A stretch of DNA of 64,000 bases, taken from assembly GCF_003014735.1 (NCBI RefSeq), contig NZ_PYAX01000003.1, forward strand, positions 372,001 to 436,000. The letters are read 5' to 3'. Origin of the DNA: Saccharothrix carnea (GTDB lineage Bacteria > Actinomycetota > Actinomycetes > Mycobacteriales > Pseudonocardiaceae). Below are positions 16,319 through 26,671 of this stretch, in pieces. The notes below the pieces were generated by a model. It saw only the letters and a list, made by a program, of their open reading frames with translations, did no database searches and had not been told where the DNA came from. Every line of letters begins with the position of its first letter. Position 1 is the first letter of the stretch. The translations under genes were made by a program, and so were the position numbers.

Positions 16319-17356
16319 CTACACCGGGGAAATGCGCGTGATCGCGACGGAAAGGGCTTGGCGTGCCTCGGCCGCCAACCGGGCCACCACTTCGGCCGCC
16401 GGGGCCGGTCGGACCAGCGCGTAGGTCTGCCCGGCCCACAACGACATCAGCTCCGGGTCGCCGGTCGCGCGCACCGGCCGGGTCAGGTGGTGCACCTCCG
16501 GGTACGCGGCGGGCGCCTGCTCCTGGTTGTCCACCAGGAACCTGTTCACCAGGCCACGTGCCGGACGTCCGCTGAACGCCCTGGTCAACGCCGTGCGGCG
16601 GGTGCCTTCGGCGAGCGCTTGGCGGTGGGCGGCGGACGTGCCCGCCTCCGGCGTGGACAGGAACGCGGTGCCCAGCTGCGCCGCGACCGCGCCCGCCGTG
16701 ATGACCGCGGCCACGTCCGCGCCGTGGACCAGGCCTCCGGTCGCGATCAGCGGCAGGTCGACCTTGGCGCGCACCAGCCGCAACGCGGCCAGCACGCCGA
16801 ACAGCTCGCCGCCGCCGGGCGAGACGCCGTCGTCGGCGAACGTGCCCCGGTGCCCGCCCGCGTCACTGCCCTGCACGCACAGCGCGTCGGCGCCGACCTG
16901 CGCCGCCTGCGCGGCTTCCTGCGGTGTCGTGACGGTGACGACGACCGTGGAGCCGGCCGCGTGCAGCCGGTGCACGTCCTCCGGGTTCGGTAGGCCGAAC
17001 GTGAACGAGACCACCGGAACGCGCAACGCCATCACGAGTTCGAGCTTGGCGGCGTAGGAGTCGTCGTCCCACCGCGGTTCACCGGGCTCGGTCGGCGACT
17101 GCGCCTTGACCCGGTCGAGGTAGCCGGACAGGTCGGTGGTGGAGCGGGGACCGGGGACGAACAGGTTCACGCCGAACGGCCGGTCGGTCAGCGCGGTGGT
17201 GGCGGTGATCTGCTCGGCGACGGCTTCGACGGACAGGTAGCCGGCGGCCAGGAACCCGAGCCCACCCGCCCGTCCGACCTCGGCCACGAGCGCGGGTGTG
17301 GACGCCCCACCGGCCATCGGCGCGGCGATGACGGGCACTTCGAGTCTGTCCAACAT
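16319..17356 (-). CDS. Nitronate monooxygenase (2-nitropropane dioxygenase-like)
   Basis: The 345-residue FMN-binding TIM barrel opens with VPVIAAPMAGGASTPALVAEV and contains the GSDAGGHRG loop and the ATGGLVHGADVAAVITAGA phosphate-binding segment, both typical of class I nitronate monooxygenases. The family oxidises alkyl nitronates such as propionate 3-nitronate. Related folds act as enoyl reductases, so the assignment is to family level. Transcribed with the DUF885 gene downstream. Confidence 0.88.
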   Translation of the reverse strand: MLDRLEVPVIAAPMAGGASTPALVAEVGRAGGLGFLAAGYLSVEAVAEQITATTALTDRPFGVNLFVPGPRSTTDLSGYLDRVKAQSPTEPGEPRWDDDSYAAKLELVMALRVPVVSFTFGLPNPEDVHRLHAAGSTVVVTVTTPQEAAQAAQVGADALCVQGSDAGGHRGTFADDGVSPGGGELFGVLAALRLVRAKVDLPLIATGGLVHGADVAAVITAGAVAAQLGTAFLSTPEAGTSAAHRQALAEGTRRTALTRAFSGRPARGLVNRFLVDNQEQAPAAYPEVHHLTRPVRATGDPELMSLWAGQTYALVRPAPAAEVVARLAAEARQALSVAITRISPV

Positions 17357-17472
17357 GGCGCGACCCTAACCCGCGCTTCCGCTGCGGTCACGTATTTGCA
17401 GGTCCACGGCGTCCATGGGCAAAACGGGCGCGTTGCGAGCGGTCCGGCACGCGGCGGGTCGGGTAGCGCCGG

Positions 17473-17508
17473 CGCCGTCCCTCCCGTGGCGCGACGGGAG
17501 GGACGGCG
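17473..17508. terminator. 15-bp-stem terminator downstream of the chitinase gene
   Basis: A perfect inverted repeat (17473-17487 with 17494-17508, loop GGCGCG) lies ten bases after the chitinase stop at 17518, in the leftward direction. No T-tract. Confidence 0.75.
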
Positions 17509-17517
17509 TCCGCCGCG

Positions 17518-19011
17518 CTACGGCAGCGTGTCCAGGTGCGGTGCCACCGTGTTGGCGAACTGCCAGTTGTTGGAGGCGTCCCAGTTGATCGACCACGTCA
17601 TCGCGCCGCGGATGCCCGGCCAGGTCTGGGAGGGCTTGAACGATCCGCAGTTCGTGCCCTTGGCCAGGCAGTCGAGCGCCCGGTTGACGTTGGCGGGCGA
17701 CTGGTAGCCACCGCCCGCGCCGGACGGCGAGGCGGGCAGGCCGAGGCCGACCTGGTCGGGGCGCAGGCCGTTCTGCAGCTGGATGCAGGCCAGCGCGACC
17801 AGGAAGTCCACCGTGCCCTGCGAGTAGACCTTCTGGTCGCAGCCGAGCATCGAACCGGAGTTGTAGTACTGCATGTTGACCACGGTGAGGATGTCCTTCA
17901 CGGCCAACGCCAGCTTGAAGTACTCCGCGCCGGTGGACTGCATGTCGATGGTCTGCGGCGCCATCGCGATGACCTTGCCGCCGCCCGCGTGGATGGCGCG
18001 CAGGGCCTGCGCCATGTAGGTGGCGTTGACGCCGTTCTCCAGGTCGATGTCCACGCCGTCGAACCCGTAGTTCGCGATCAGGGACTTGACGCTGTTGGCG
18101 AAGTTCGTCGCGGCGGTCGAGTTGCCGACGCTGATCGTGCCCTTCTCGCCGCCGACCGAGATGATCACCTTCTGGCCGCGGTTCTGCAGGGTGCGCACGT
18201 CGGCCTTGAACTGGGCGTCGGTGTAGCCGCCGAGCTTGCTCGACAACGTCGGGTCGAGGTTGAAGGCGACCGCGCCCGGCGTGGTGGTGGCGTCGGCGAA
18301 CGCGACGGCCACGATGTCGTAGGTGGTGGGCACATCGGCGAGCTTGAGCAGGCGCGAGCCGTTGTCGAAGTTGTGCCAGTAGCCCGTGAGCGCGTGCTTG
18401 GGCAACGTCGGGTTCGGGTTGCCGGTCGTCGTCGTGGTCGTCGTGGTCGTCGTGGTGGTGGTGGTCGTTGTCGTGGTGGTGGAGGTGCTCGTGCTGGTGG
18501 TCGTGCTCGTCGGCGGGGTGCCGGGGCCGTCGAGGCTCACGTCGTCGGCGTAGAAGGTCGGTTGGCCGTACCAGCCGTGCACGTAGATCGTGACGCTGCT
18601 GGTCGCGCCGGTGGTGAAGTCGATCGAGAGCTGGCTGAAGCCCGTCGAGCCGGGCGTCCACGTGCTCTTGTCGCCGCTGCCGGTGCCCGTCACGCCGAGG
18701 TACACGTAGCTGCCCTGCACCCACGCCGACAGCTTGTAGGCGGTGTTGGCCCGCACGGAGATGGTCTGCGAGCAGCGGGCGTTGTCCTGGCCCGCCGGGG
18801 AGCCCGCCATGGCGTGCGTGCCGGTGCGCTTGGTCGTGGTCACCGCCGTCGCCGCGGCGCTGCACGTCCACCCGCCCGTACCGCCCTCGAAACCGGGGTT
18901 GGCGACCAGGTTGGCGGCCGACGCGCTGCCCACCACCACCAGGGTCAGGCCCGCGATGGCCAGCACACCCGCCAGCACCGCGCCCAGTGCGCGTCTCGTC
19001 CTCGAAAGCAC
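17518..19011 (-). CDS. Secreted GH18 chitinase with N-terminal carbohydrate-binding module
   Basis: The 497-residue protein has a signal peptide (about residues 1-33, ending in SASA), a CBM-like beta-sandwich (about 34-165), a linker with 19 consecutive threonines, and a GH18 barrel. The GH18 catalytic motif FDGVDIDLE places the acid at E325, and SVGGEKG is the conserved barrel strand. It should hydrolyse chitin outside the cell. The GTG start at 19011 follows GGAGG at a good distance. A DasR-like operator lies in the promoter, so induction by N-acetylglucosamine derivatives is expected. Confidence 0.93.
   Translation of the reverse strand: MLSRTRRALGAVLAGVLAIAGLTLVVVGSASAANLVANPGFEGGTGGWTCSAAATAVTTTKRTGTHAMAGSPAGQDNARCSQTISVRANTAYKLSAWVQGSYVYLGVTGTGSGDKSTWTPGSTGFSQLSIDFTTGATSSVTIYVHGWYGQPTFYADDVSLDGPGTPPTSTTTSTSTSTTTTTTTTTTTTTTTTTTTGNPNPTLPKHALTGYWHNFDNGSRLLKLADVPTTYDIVAVAFADATTTPGAVAFNLDPTLSSKLGGYTDAQFKADVRTLQNRGQKVIISVGGEKGTISVGNSTAATNFANSVKSLIANYGFDGVDIDLENGVNATYMAQALRAIHAGGGKVIAMAPQTIDMQSTGAEYFKLALAVKDILTVVNMQYYNSGSMLGCDQKVYSQGTVDFLVALACIQLQNGLRPDQVGLGLPASPSGAGGGYQSPANVNRALDCLAKGTNCGSFKPSQTWPGIRGAMTWSINWDASNNWQFANTVAPHLDTLP
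18424..18513 (-). repeat. Threonine-codon repeat encoding the chitinase linker
   Basis: Nineteen consecutive threonine codons (18424-18480) and further Ser/Thr codons encode the linker between the binding module and the catalytic domain. ACC and ACG alternate with a single ACA, giving an imperfect triplet repeat that could vary in length in frame. Confidence 0.85.
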
Positions 19012-19073
19012 GTCCACCTCCACGTTCTCGTCGGCGGCCAAAGCCCAGCACAGGTGACGTGGGCCACTCGAAA

Positions 19074-19101
19074 AATGGACTAGACCACTGGGACTTGTCA
19101 A
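19074..19101 (-). promoter_or_regulatory. DasR-like operator overlapping the chitinase promoter
   Basis: AATGGACTAGACCACT (19074-19089) differs at two positions from the known DasR element ACTGGTCTAGACCACT. On the leftward strand a -35-like TTGACA lies at 19101-19096. The operator falls between it and a weak -10 (CATTTT or CCATTT, around 19073-19078), so bound repressor would block the chitinase promoter. Confidence 0.7.
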
Positions 19102-19105
19102 GGGT

Positions 19106-19546
19106 GTGAACAATGATCCGATGACGTTCACCGTTGATGACGCGATCCGGATCGCGCGGGCGGCCCACGACGGGCAGGTCGACAAGTCCGGGCAGCCCTA
19201 CATCGGCCACCCGCTGCGGGTGATGGGCCGGGTGTCCGGCGAGCACGCGCGCATGGCGGCCGTGCTGCACGACGTCGTCGAGGACACTTCCGTCACCGCC
19301 GACGACCTGCTCGCCGCCGGGTGCCCGCCGGAGGTGGTGTCGACCGTGCTGGCGTTGAGCCACCGTGACGGTGAGACGCAGGAGGAGTACCTGGCGCGGG
19401 TGCTCGCCGACCCGGTCGCGGTGGAGGTCAAGCGGGCCGACATCGCGGACAACACATCACCGCCCCGACTGGCGATGCTCGACACCGCCACCCAGGACCG
19501 GCTGCGCGCGAAGTACTCGAAAGCCCTCGACATCCTCGGCCGGTGA
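19106..19546 (+). CDS. HD-domain phosphohydrolase (RelA/SpoT hydrolase-like, stand-alone)
   Basis: The 146-residue protein covers only the HD domain seen in the hydrolase half of RelA/SpoT. Conserved pieces are ARAAHDGQVDKSGQPYIGHPLRV, the metal-binding pair LHDVVEDT, and VKRADIADN. No synthetase, TGS or ACT domain is present, so it may be a small (p)ppGpp hydrolase (MESH1-like) or another nucleotide phosphohydrolase. Start choice is GTG 19106 or ATG 19121. It is divergent from the chitinase gene and its upstream region includes the DasR-like site. Confidence 0.8.
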   Translation: MNNDPMTFTVDDAIRIARAAHDGQVDKSGQPYIGHPLRVMGRVSGEHARMAAVLHDVVEDTSVTADDLLAAGCPPEVVSTVLALSHRDGETQEEYLARVLADPVAVEVKRADIADNTSPPRLAMLDTATQDRLRAKYSKALDILGR

Positions 19547-19667
19547 CGTGGTCTTCACGGGCCTGTGACAGTTGCGGTGGAGATCACGCCCGATCTGGCT
19601 CCACAAGCCTCTGACGTGCGGCATCATGGTAGGTGAACCGATACAGAGAAGACGACCGAAAGGCGAC

Positions 19668-19889
19668 ATGACCAACGCTCTGAAGACCGTTCGCACGTAC
19701 TTCGCCACCCGGCGGCAGATCCGCAAGCGTGAAGCGGACCTGAACCGCGAGCTGGCCGCCTACGACACCCCGAGCGCCCGGATGGACATGGAAGCCATCC
19801 TCGCCCGGCACTCGAGCCACGAGGCGCGTGAGATCGAAGCGATCCTCCGCCGCCACGCGCTCAGCGGGATGCTCCGCAACCACAGCTGA
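19668..19889 (+). CDS. Small charged hypothetical protein, 73 residues
   Basis: A 73-residue protein, rich in Arg and Glu and predicted helical. It has the basic segment RRQIRKREADLNREL and a repeated pattern EAILARHSSHEAREIEAILR that suggests a short coiled coil. The ATG has a clear AAAGG ribosome binding site. A strong terminator hairpin follows the stop, which supports it as a single-gene unit. I do not recognise the family. Confidence 0.72.
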   Translation: MTNALKTVRTYFATRRQIRKREADLNRELAAYDTPSARMDMEAILARHSSHEAREIEAILRRHALSGMLRNHS

Positions 19890-19906
19890 GCCGCCGCACC
19901 CCTTCG

Positions 19907-19944
19907 AGGGCCTTCAGGACAGGGGCGTCCTGAGGGCCCTTTTG
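19907..19944 (+). terminator. Intrinsic terminator
   Basis: A 14-bp stem (19907-19920 with 19927-19940, one G-T wobble, loop AGGGGC) is followed by TTTTG. It ends the small helical-protein gene and overlaps the region just before the convergent Uma2 gene stop. Confidence 0.85.
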
Positions 19945-19947
19945 TCA

Positions 19948-20517
19948 TTACTCCCCGTCTTCCCACAAGGTGCCGAGCAGCTCGGCGGGCACGATCCGCA
20001 CCGGGAACGGCAGCGTCGCGTCGAACGGCTTCTCTCCTTGCACCTCGGCCACCTGCTGGTAGCAGCCCTCGGCGTCGAGTTCGAACACGGCCAGCACGGG
20101 CTCCTGCGGGTCGATCACCCAGTAGCTGACCACGCCCATGCGCTCGTAGGCGTTCTTCTTGATCGTGAGGTCGCGAATACCGGTGCTCGGTGAGAGCACT
20201 TCCACCGCCAGCAATGGCGCGACGGGCAACAACCTGTCGGTGAAGTCGGCGTGGCGGCCGACGAGCACGTCCGGCTGCAGCTCGGTCCTCCCGCTCGGCT
20301 GCACGGCGAATGGTGCCGTCAGCACGGAAAGATCGTTCGGGCAGCTCCCGTCCAGCAGCGAGCCGAGTTTCAGGACGATCTTCTGGTGCCGGTACCCCGG
20401 TGCCGGGCTCACGTAGAGCTGCCCGTCGATGAGTTCGTAACGGCGTCCGTCATCAGGCATGCCCTCCAGGTCCTCGACCGTGTAGGAGCTGCCTTCTTGT
20501 TCGACCATGACGGTCAT
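19948..20517 (-). CDS. Uma2 family endonuclease-like protein (DUF820)
   Basis: The 189-residue protein is of the Uma2 family, a PD-(D/E)xK nuclease-like fold abundant in actinobacteria and cyanobacteria. Visible family parts are YELIDGQLYVSPAPGYRHQ, the LQPDVLVGR strand with the catalytic-type aspartate, and LAVEVLSPSTGIRDLTIKKNAYER with glutamate and lysine. The start at 20517 follows GGAGGAGGGG. The biological role of these proteins is not established, and restriction or repair is only suggested by the fold. Confidence 0.87.
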   Translation of the reverse strand: MTVMVEQEGSSYTVEDLEGMPDDGRRYELIDGQLYVSPAPGYRHQKIVLKLGSLLDGSCPNDLSVLTAPFAVQPSGRTELQPDVLVGRHADFTDRLLPVAPLLAVEVLSPSTGIRDLTIKKNAYERMGVVSYWVIDPQEPVLAVFELDAEGCYQQVAEVQGEKPFDATLPFPVRIVPAELLGTLWEDGE

Positions 20518-20634
20518 GGTCCCCTCCTCCCAGTTGGTGCGCCAACCATGGCAGGAAAAAAGGGCCTGAAAACGCCTCCACGCCGACCGGTTCACCCGAA
20601 GATGTGCCGGTCGGCGCGGATTTGGCCGGTGGTA

Positions 20635-22479
<1,845 letters not shown>

Positions 22480-22569
22480 TCAGGTTCCTCGCACACGAAG
22501 GACGGGGGATCGACCCATCTTCTCACGTCACGGGGTCGTGGCGTTCCGCGCGTACGTGACCGAGACCAT

Positions 22570-23016
22570 ATGCTGCCCGCCGTGTACGCGAACGGTGAAG
22601 ACGCCCGCCCGCTGAGGGGCGCGGTGCGCGAGGTCCACACGGCCGCGGTGGCGGCCACCCTGGAGTACTCACCCGACCTGGACGGCCTGGCCGACCCGGG
22701 CGAGGTGGTGTGGGCCTGGGTCCCCTTCGAGGAGGACCCGAGCCGCGGCAAGGACCGGCCGCTGCTGGTCGTGGGACGGCACCGGCGTGCACTGCTCGGC
22801 CTGATGCTGACCAGCAAGACCCCCGACCGGCACGAGGTCGACGACTGCCTCGACCTGGGCTCGGGCCGCTGGGACCGCGACGGCAGGCGTTCCTACCTGC
22901 GCCTGGACCGCGTGTTCGAGCTGGACGAGGCCGACATCCGCCGCGAGGGCTCGGTGCTGGAGCCGGAGCGGTTCTCGCTGGTCGTGGACGTGCTGCGGCG
23001 GCTCGGCTGGCGCTGA
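22570..23016 (+). CDS. PemK/MazF-like protein
   Basis: The 148-residue protein has a PemK-type beta barrel core: PGEVVWAWVPFEED, then GKDRPLLVVGRH, then LGLMLTSKTPD. This is the same order as the MazF/PemK catalytic strands. The N-terminal 40 residues are an extension. No antitoxin gene is adjacent, so it is either an orphan toxin-like protein or a non-toxic relative. I chose ATG 22570. It is divergent from lepA, and I recall a similar neighbour of lepA in other actinobacteria. Confidence 0.75.
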   Translation: MLPAVYANGEDARPLRGAVREVHTAAVAATLEYSPDLDGLADPGEVVWAWVPFEEDPSRGKDRPLLVVGRHRRALLGLMLTSKTPDRHEVDDCLDLGSGRWDRDGRRSYLRLDRVFELDEADIRREGSVLEPERFSLVVDVLRRLGWR

Positions 23017-23097
23017 GACCACCCCGGGGGTCATCTCCGGGCCGGTCTCCGGGCGGTCCCCGATGCGGTCGGAGCGGCCCGTCACGACGCTGGTGGC

Positions 23098-23694
23098 ATG
23101 GCGAACAACCTGATGAAGGCGTTGGACGCGGCGTTCGGGCACCCGCGCGGCAAGGTGGGCGAGCTGGGCGGCCGGGTCATGGCCGTGCTGAACGCGAAGG
23201 TGGAGGAGCACGTCACCGAGGTGGCCGCGCCGACGCCCGAGGAGGTCGTGCTGGTGCTCGGCCCCGGTCCGGGCGTGGGGCTCAAGCTGGCCGGTGAACG
23301 CGCGCTCAAGGCCATCGGCGTCGACCCGTCGCAGGTCATGCTGGACGAGGCGCGTGAGCGGTGCGCGGAGCTGATCGTGGCGGGCCGGGTGGAGCTGCGC
23401 GAGGGTGCGGCGACGCGGACCGGCCAGCCCGAGGACTCGGTGGACGTGGTGGTCTCGGTGAACAACCTCCAGCTGTGGGGCAACCGGCCGGCCGCGTTCC
23501 ACGAGCTGTTCCGGGTGCTGCGGCCTGGCGGCAGGCTGGTCGTCTCGGTGCACCGGCGGGCGCTGGACACCTCCGAGTACGACCTGATCCAGGAGGCCGA
23601 GGCGGCCGGGTTCACCGGGGTGCGCACCTCGTTGCACCAGTACGGCGGCGTGGTCGGGCCCGCGGTGCAGCTACTGGCGGGTGTCCCGGCGTAG
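23098..23694 (+). CDS. Class I SAM-dependent methyltransferase
   Basis: The 198-residue Rossmann-fold methyltransferase has motif I VLVLGPGPGVGLKLA (about residues 50-64), the acidic residue after strand 2 in IGVDPSQVM, and a motif IV-like VDVVVSVNNLQLW. It resembles small-molecule UbiE/Coq5-like enzymes, and the substrate is unknown. The gene overlaps the convergent VOC gene by 24 bases. Confidence 0.85.
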   Translation: MANNLMKALDAAFGHPRGKVGELGGRVMAVLNAKVEEHVTEVAAPTPEEVVLVLGPGPGVGLKLAGERALKAIGVDPSQVMLDEARERCAELIVAGRVELREGAATRTGQPEDSVDVVVSVNNLQLWGNRPAAFHELFRVLRPGGRLVVSVHRRALDTSEYDLIQEAEAAGFTGVRTSLHQYGGVVGPAVQLLAGVPA

Positions 23695-24039
23695 TGGGTG
23701 GTCGGCGGGGACCTCGACCAGCACGACGTGCCTGCCGTCCGGGTCGGTGATCCACAGCTCGTCCAGGCCCCACGGCTCGCGCCGGGCGGGCCGGACGACG
23801 TGGTCGGCGAGCTCTTCGGCGGCCCGCCGCAGGTCACGCACTTGCAGCCACAGCTGCGTGGCGTCCGTCGGACGTTCGGTGGAGGTGCCGGAGACCTCCA
23901 GGAAGCCCTGGCCGAGGAAGAACACCGTGCCGCCGGGGAACTCCCGGTGCACGGCCAGGCCCAGCACATCGCGGTAGAACGCCCGCGCGCGCTCCGGGTC
24001 GTGAGAGCGGACGAGGACGCGGCTGCTCAGGATCTCCAC
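23671..24039 (-). CDS. VOC-family (glyoxalase/bleomycin-resistance fold) protein
   Basis: The 122-residue single VOC domain has LSSRVLVRSHDPERARAFYRDVLGL at the start and a PDGRHVVLVEVP ending with the metal-type glutamate. The likely start is GTG 24039, just inside the GNAT gene stop region. Frames further upstream belong to the GNAT gene. Substrate unknown. It is the last gene of a leftward three-gene set with the GNAT and the winged-helix protein. Confidence 0.8.
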   Translation of the reverse strand: MEILSSRVLVRSHDPERARAFYRDVLGLAVHREFPGGTVFFLGQGFLEVSGTSTERPTDATQLWLQVRDLRRAAEELADHVVRPARREPWGLDELWITDPDGRHVVLVEVPADHPLRRDTRQ

Positions 24040-24052
24040 GGCGTCCAGGCGA

Positions 24053-24511
24053 TCACACGTCCAGCCGCAGCGCCATTCGCACGTGGTCGCCGTCGCGACC
24101 CTCCTCGCGCCAGCCGTGGTCGGTGTAGAAGCGCCGCGCGCGGTGGTTCTCCGCGAACACGTCGAGCCGCGCGGTGGTGACGCCGAGGTCCCGCAGCGCA
24201 TCCATCGCCGCGTCGTGCAGCGCGTGGCCGACGCCCCTGCCCCAGCACGCCGGGTCCACCTGGAGTTGCAACAGCGAGCCATCGGGGGTGACCAGCGCGA
24301 ACCCGGCGAACACGTGGTCCAGTTCGGCGCACAGCCACACCCGGCCGGGCTTGTCGAAGGCGTGGCCGGCGGCCCGCGCGGACCGTTCCCACTCGGCGAG
24401 TTCCGCCTCGGGCACGTGGCCCTCGTAGTAGCTGCGCCTGGCCTTGACGTAGACGTCGACGAGCGGCCGGTCGTCCTCCGCCCGGGGTGGGCGCACGGTG
24501 ATCGTCCCCAT
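24053..24511 (-). CDS. GNAT-family N-acetyltransferase
   Basis: The 152-residue acetyltransferase has RPPRAEDDRPLVDVY at the start, the acetyl-CoA-binding loop in VDPACWGRGVGHALHDAAM (Q/RxxGxG/A type, about residues 88-106), and the terminal FYTDHGWREEGR. The ATG at 24511 lies four bases after the stop of the winged-helix gene, so the two are co-translated. Substrate unknown. Confidence 0.87.
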   Translation of the reverse strand: MGTITVRPPRAEDDRPLVDVYVKARRSYYEGHVPEAELAEWERSARAAGHAFDKPGRVWLCAELDHVFAGFALVTPDGSLLQLQVDPACWGRGVGHALHDAAMDALRDLGVTTARLDVFAENHRARRFYTDHGWREEGRDGDHVRMALRLDV

Positions 24512-24515
24512 GCAC

Positions 24516-25625
24516 TCAGGGACGCGGCACCGCCGGTGAGGTTGTCCGGACCTCGTGCCGCGACGCGTCCGGCGCGAGGAACGCCAGCAGCCGTCCGGCC
24601 TCCCGCTCCAGCTCGTCCGGCGCGGGCAGCCGGCGGAACGGCCGCAGTTCCAGCGTGGCGACGTCGTCGGCGCGGTGCAGCTTCCAGTCACCCGCCGTGA
24701 CGCCGTCGACCAGGAAGAACTGCGGCACGGGGCCGTGCGGGTCGTAGTTCTGCGCGCGCACGTCCTCGGTGACGACCCGGCGCCGGTCGGCGTGCGAGAG
24801 CAGCACGTTGTCGAAGTCGTAGAGGAACCGCGGCGGCGCGGGCTCGTCCGGGTCCGGACGGGGCGCCTCGGGCAGGTCGAACAGCTGCTGGCCGTCCTCG
24901 TCGCGCAGCCGCAGCAGCGGCAGCCCTTCGACCACCTCGCGCAACCGGGTGAGGCCGGACCAGGTCTGCACGTCCTTCACCGTGGCGGGGCCGAACGCGG
25001 CCAGGTAGCGCAGCACCAGGTCGTCCAGCGACGGCTTGTCCGCCACGGACGCGCCCAGCCACGTCTCCACGCTGGTGTGCGCGATCGTGCCGCTGCGTCC
25101 CCACACCCCGCGCGGCGGCACCTGCACCAACGGCACCAGGCACCGGATCGCGTAGGCCAGCGAGGCGGGCGCGCGGTCGGGCCACTGCTCGTGCAGCAGG
25201 GTGCCGAGCTCCTTGTTGGTGCGGGGCTTCTCGGCCAGCAGCACGCGCCCGGCGGCCACCACGGCGTCCACGTCCAGGCCGCGCATGTCCCGGCCGTGGG
25301 TGTAGTTGCGGAACAGGTCCCGGTCGAGCGCGGGCTGGACCGCCGGGCGCAGGGCCAGGGCGTCCTCGGCGGTGACCAGGTGGATGGTCGACCGCATCAC
25401 GGCGATGCGCACGAGCCGCCGGTCCACGAGCAGGTCCGCGGCCCGGTCCGGGGTGAAGCCGGCGATCCGCGACCACAGGCCGGTGTACCAGGTGTGCGGT
25501 GTCTGGGCCTGCAACCCGACCAGGTGCGCGACGACCTCGGGCACGGTCGCCTCGGCGCGGGCCAGCAGGAACTGGCGGGCCAGGGTGGCTCGGCCGAGGG
25601 CACGACGGCTCAGTACCGGGGTCAT
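24516..25625 (-). CDS. Winged-helix DNA-binding protein of the AlkZ/YcaQ (HTH_42) family
   Basis: The 369-residue protein starts with the family pattern RALGRATLARQFLL and contains LVGLQAQTPHTWYTGLWSRI. The QxQ signature of AlkZ/AlkX DNA glycosylases is present as QAQ. Winged-helix repeats follow, with VMRSTIHLV and AAFGPATVKDVQTW. Relatives unhook interstrand crosslinks or remove alkylated bases, so a DNA repair or self-resistance role is plausible. No biosynthetic cluster is nearby. ATG 25625 begins the conserved region. Confidence 0.83.
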   Translation of the reverse strand: MTPVLSRRALGRATLARQFLLARAEATVPEVVAHLVGLQAQTPHTWYTGLWSRIAGFTPDRAADLLVDRRLVRIAVMRSTIHLVTAEDALALRPAVQPALDRDLFRNYTHGRDMRGLDVDAVVAAGRVLLAEKPRTNKELGTLLHEQWPDRAPASLAYAIRCLVPLVQVPPRGVWGRSGTIAHTSVETWLGASVADKPSLDDLVLRYLAAFGPATVKDVQTWSGLTRLREVVEGLPLLRLRDEDGQQLFDLPEAPRPDPDEPAPPRFLYDFDNVLLSHADRRRVVTEDVRAQNYDPHGPVPQFFLVDGVTAGDWKLHRADDVATLELRPFRRLPAPDELEREAGRLLAFLAPDASRHEVRTTSPAVPRP

Positions 25626-25696
25626 GCGATCACCGTAGGGCTCATTGCGGTCAACTTCTGTCCTCGTTTCAGCGCCGGCTTGTCCGGCGGCACGGA

Positions 25697-25712
25697 AAAG
25701 TGATATCACTTT
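25697..25712. promoter_or_regulatory. 16-bp perfect palindrome, likely operator of the SPFH-RHH pair
   Basis: AAAGTGATATCACTTT is a perfect palindrome with much lower GC than its surroundings. It sits 34 bases before the SPFH start and 72 bases before the divergent AlkZ-like start. The ribbon-helix-helix protein encoded in the same operon is the natural candidate to bind it. Confidence 0.72.
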
Positions 25713-25746
25713 GCTAAGCACGAGATATGACATCGAGGGGTGGAAC

Positions 25747-26670
25747 ATGGACGCGACGACGGACGTGGCGGTGCGGATGCCGGCTCCGGTGGTCCGGGAG
25801 CGGGAGGCACGAGCGGTGTCGGGTTGGGGGGTGCTGGCCGGGGTGGTGGTCGGCGCGCTGCTGGGCGCGGCGATCGTGGTCCTCGGCACGATTCCGGGTG
25901 ACGACGGGCCGAGCGTCCCGGCGATCGTCGGCGGCGGCCTGCTGATCGCCGGGAGCAGCATCGCGAGCATCGGGTTGTTCACCGTCGCGCCGGGCGAGTC
26001 GCGGGTGCTCCAGTTCGCCGGCCGCTACACCGGCACCGTCCGCCAGGACGGCCTGCGCTGGGCGAACCCGTTCACCACGAAGGTGAAGGTGTCCACCCGG
26101 ATCCGCAACCACGAGACCGCCACGCTGAAGGTCAACGACGCGGACGGCAACCCGATCGAGATCGCCGCCGTGGTGGTGTGGCAGGTCGAGGACACCGCGC
26201 GGGCCAAGTTCGAGGTGGACGACTTCGTGCGGTTCGTCGGCATCCAGACCGAGACCGCCGTGCGGCACATCGCGACCAGCTACCCGTACGACAACCACGA
26301 CGAGACCGGGCTGTCGCTGCGGGAGAACGCGGACGAGATCACCGAGACGCTGTCGCTGGAGATCGCGGCACGGGTGCAGTCGGCCGGGGTGAAGGTGATC
26401 GAGTCCCGGCTCACGCACCTGGCCTACGCTCCGGAGATCGCGCAGGCGATGCTGCAACGCCAGCAGGCCGGTGCGGTGGTCGCGGCGCGGTCGCGGATCG
26501 TGGAGGGCGCGGTCGGCATGGTGCAGCTCGCGCTGGCCAGGCTCGCCGAGGAGGACGTGGTGGAACTGGACGAGGAGCGCAAGGCGGCGATGGTGTCGAA
26601 CCTGCTGGTCGTGCTCTGCGGCGACCGATCCACGCAGCCCGTGGTCAACGCCGGGTCGTTGTACACCTGA
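25747..26670 (+). CDS. SPFH/prohibitin-domain membrane protein
   Basis: The 307-residue protein has two hydrophobic hairpin segments (about residues 25-48 and 57-75), then an SPFH domain beginning [20 protein letters not shown]. The domain continues with [20 protein letters not shown] and [22 protein letters not shown] helical region with [20 protein letters not shown] follows. SPFH proteins form membrane-bound oligomeric scaffolds. A GAGGGG ribosome binding site precedes ATG 25747. The downstream RHH gene begins one base after the stop, so expression is tightly linked. Confidence 0.9.
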   Translation: MDATTDVAVRMPAPVVREREARAVSGWGVLAGVVVGALLGAAIVVLGTIPGDDGPSVPAIVGGGLLIAGSSIASIGLFTVAPGESRVLQFAGRYTGTVRQDGLRWANPFTTKVKVSTRIRNHETATLKVNDADGNPIEIAAVVVWQVEDTARAKFEVDDFVRFVGIQTETAVRHIATSYPYDNHDETGLSLRENADEITETLSLEIAARVQSAGVKVIESRLTHLAYAPEIAQAMLQRQQAGAVVAARSRIVEGAVGMVQLALARLAEEDVVELDEERKAAMVSNLLVVLCGDRSTQPVVNAGSLYT

Positions 26671-26671
26671 C

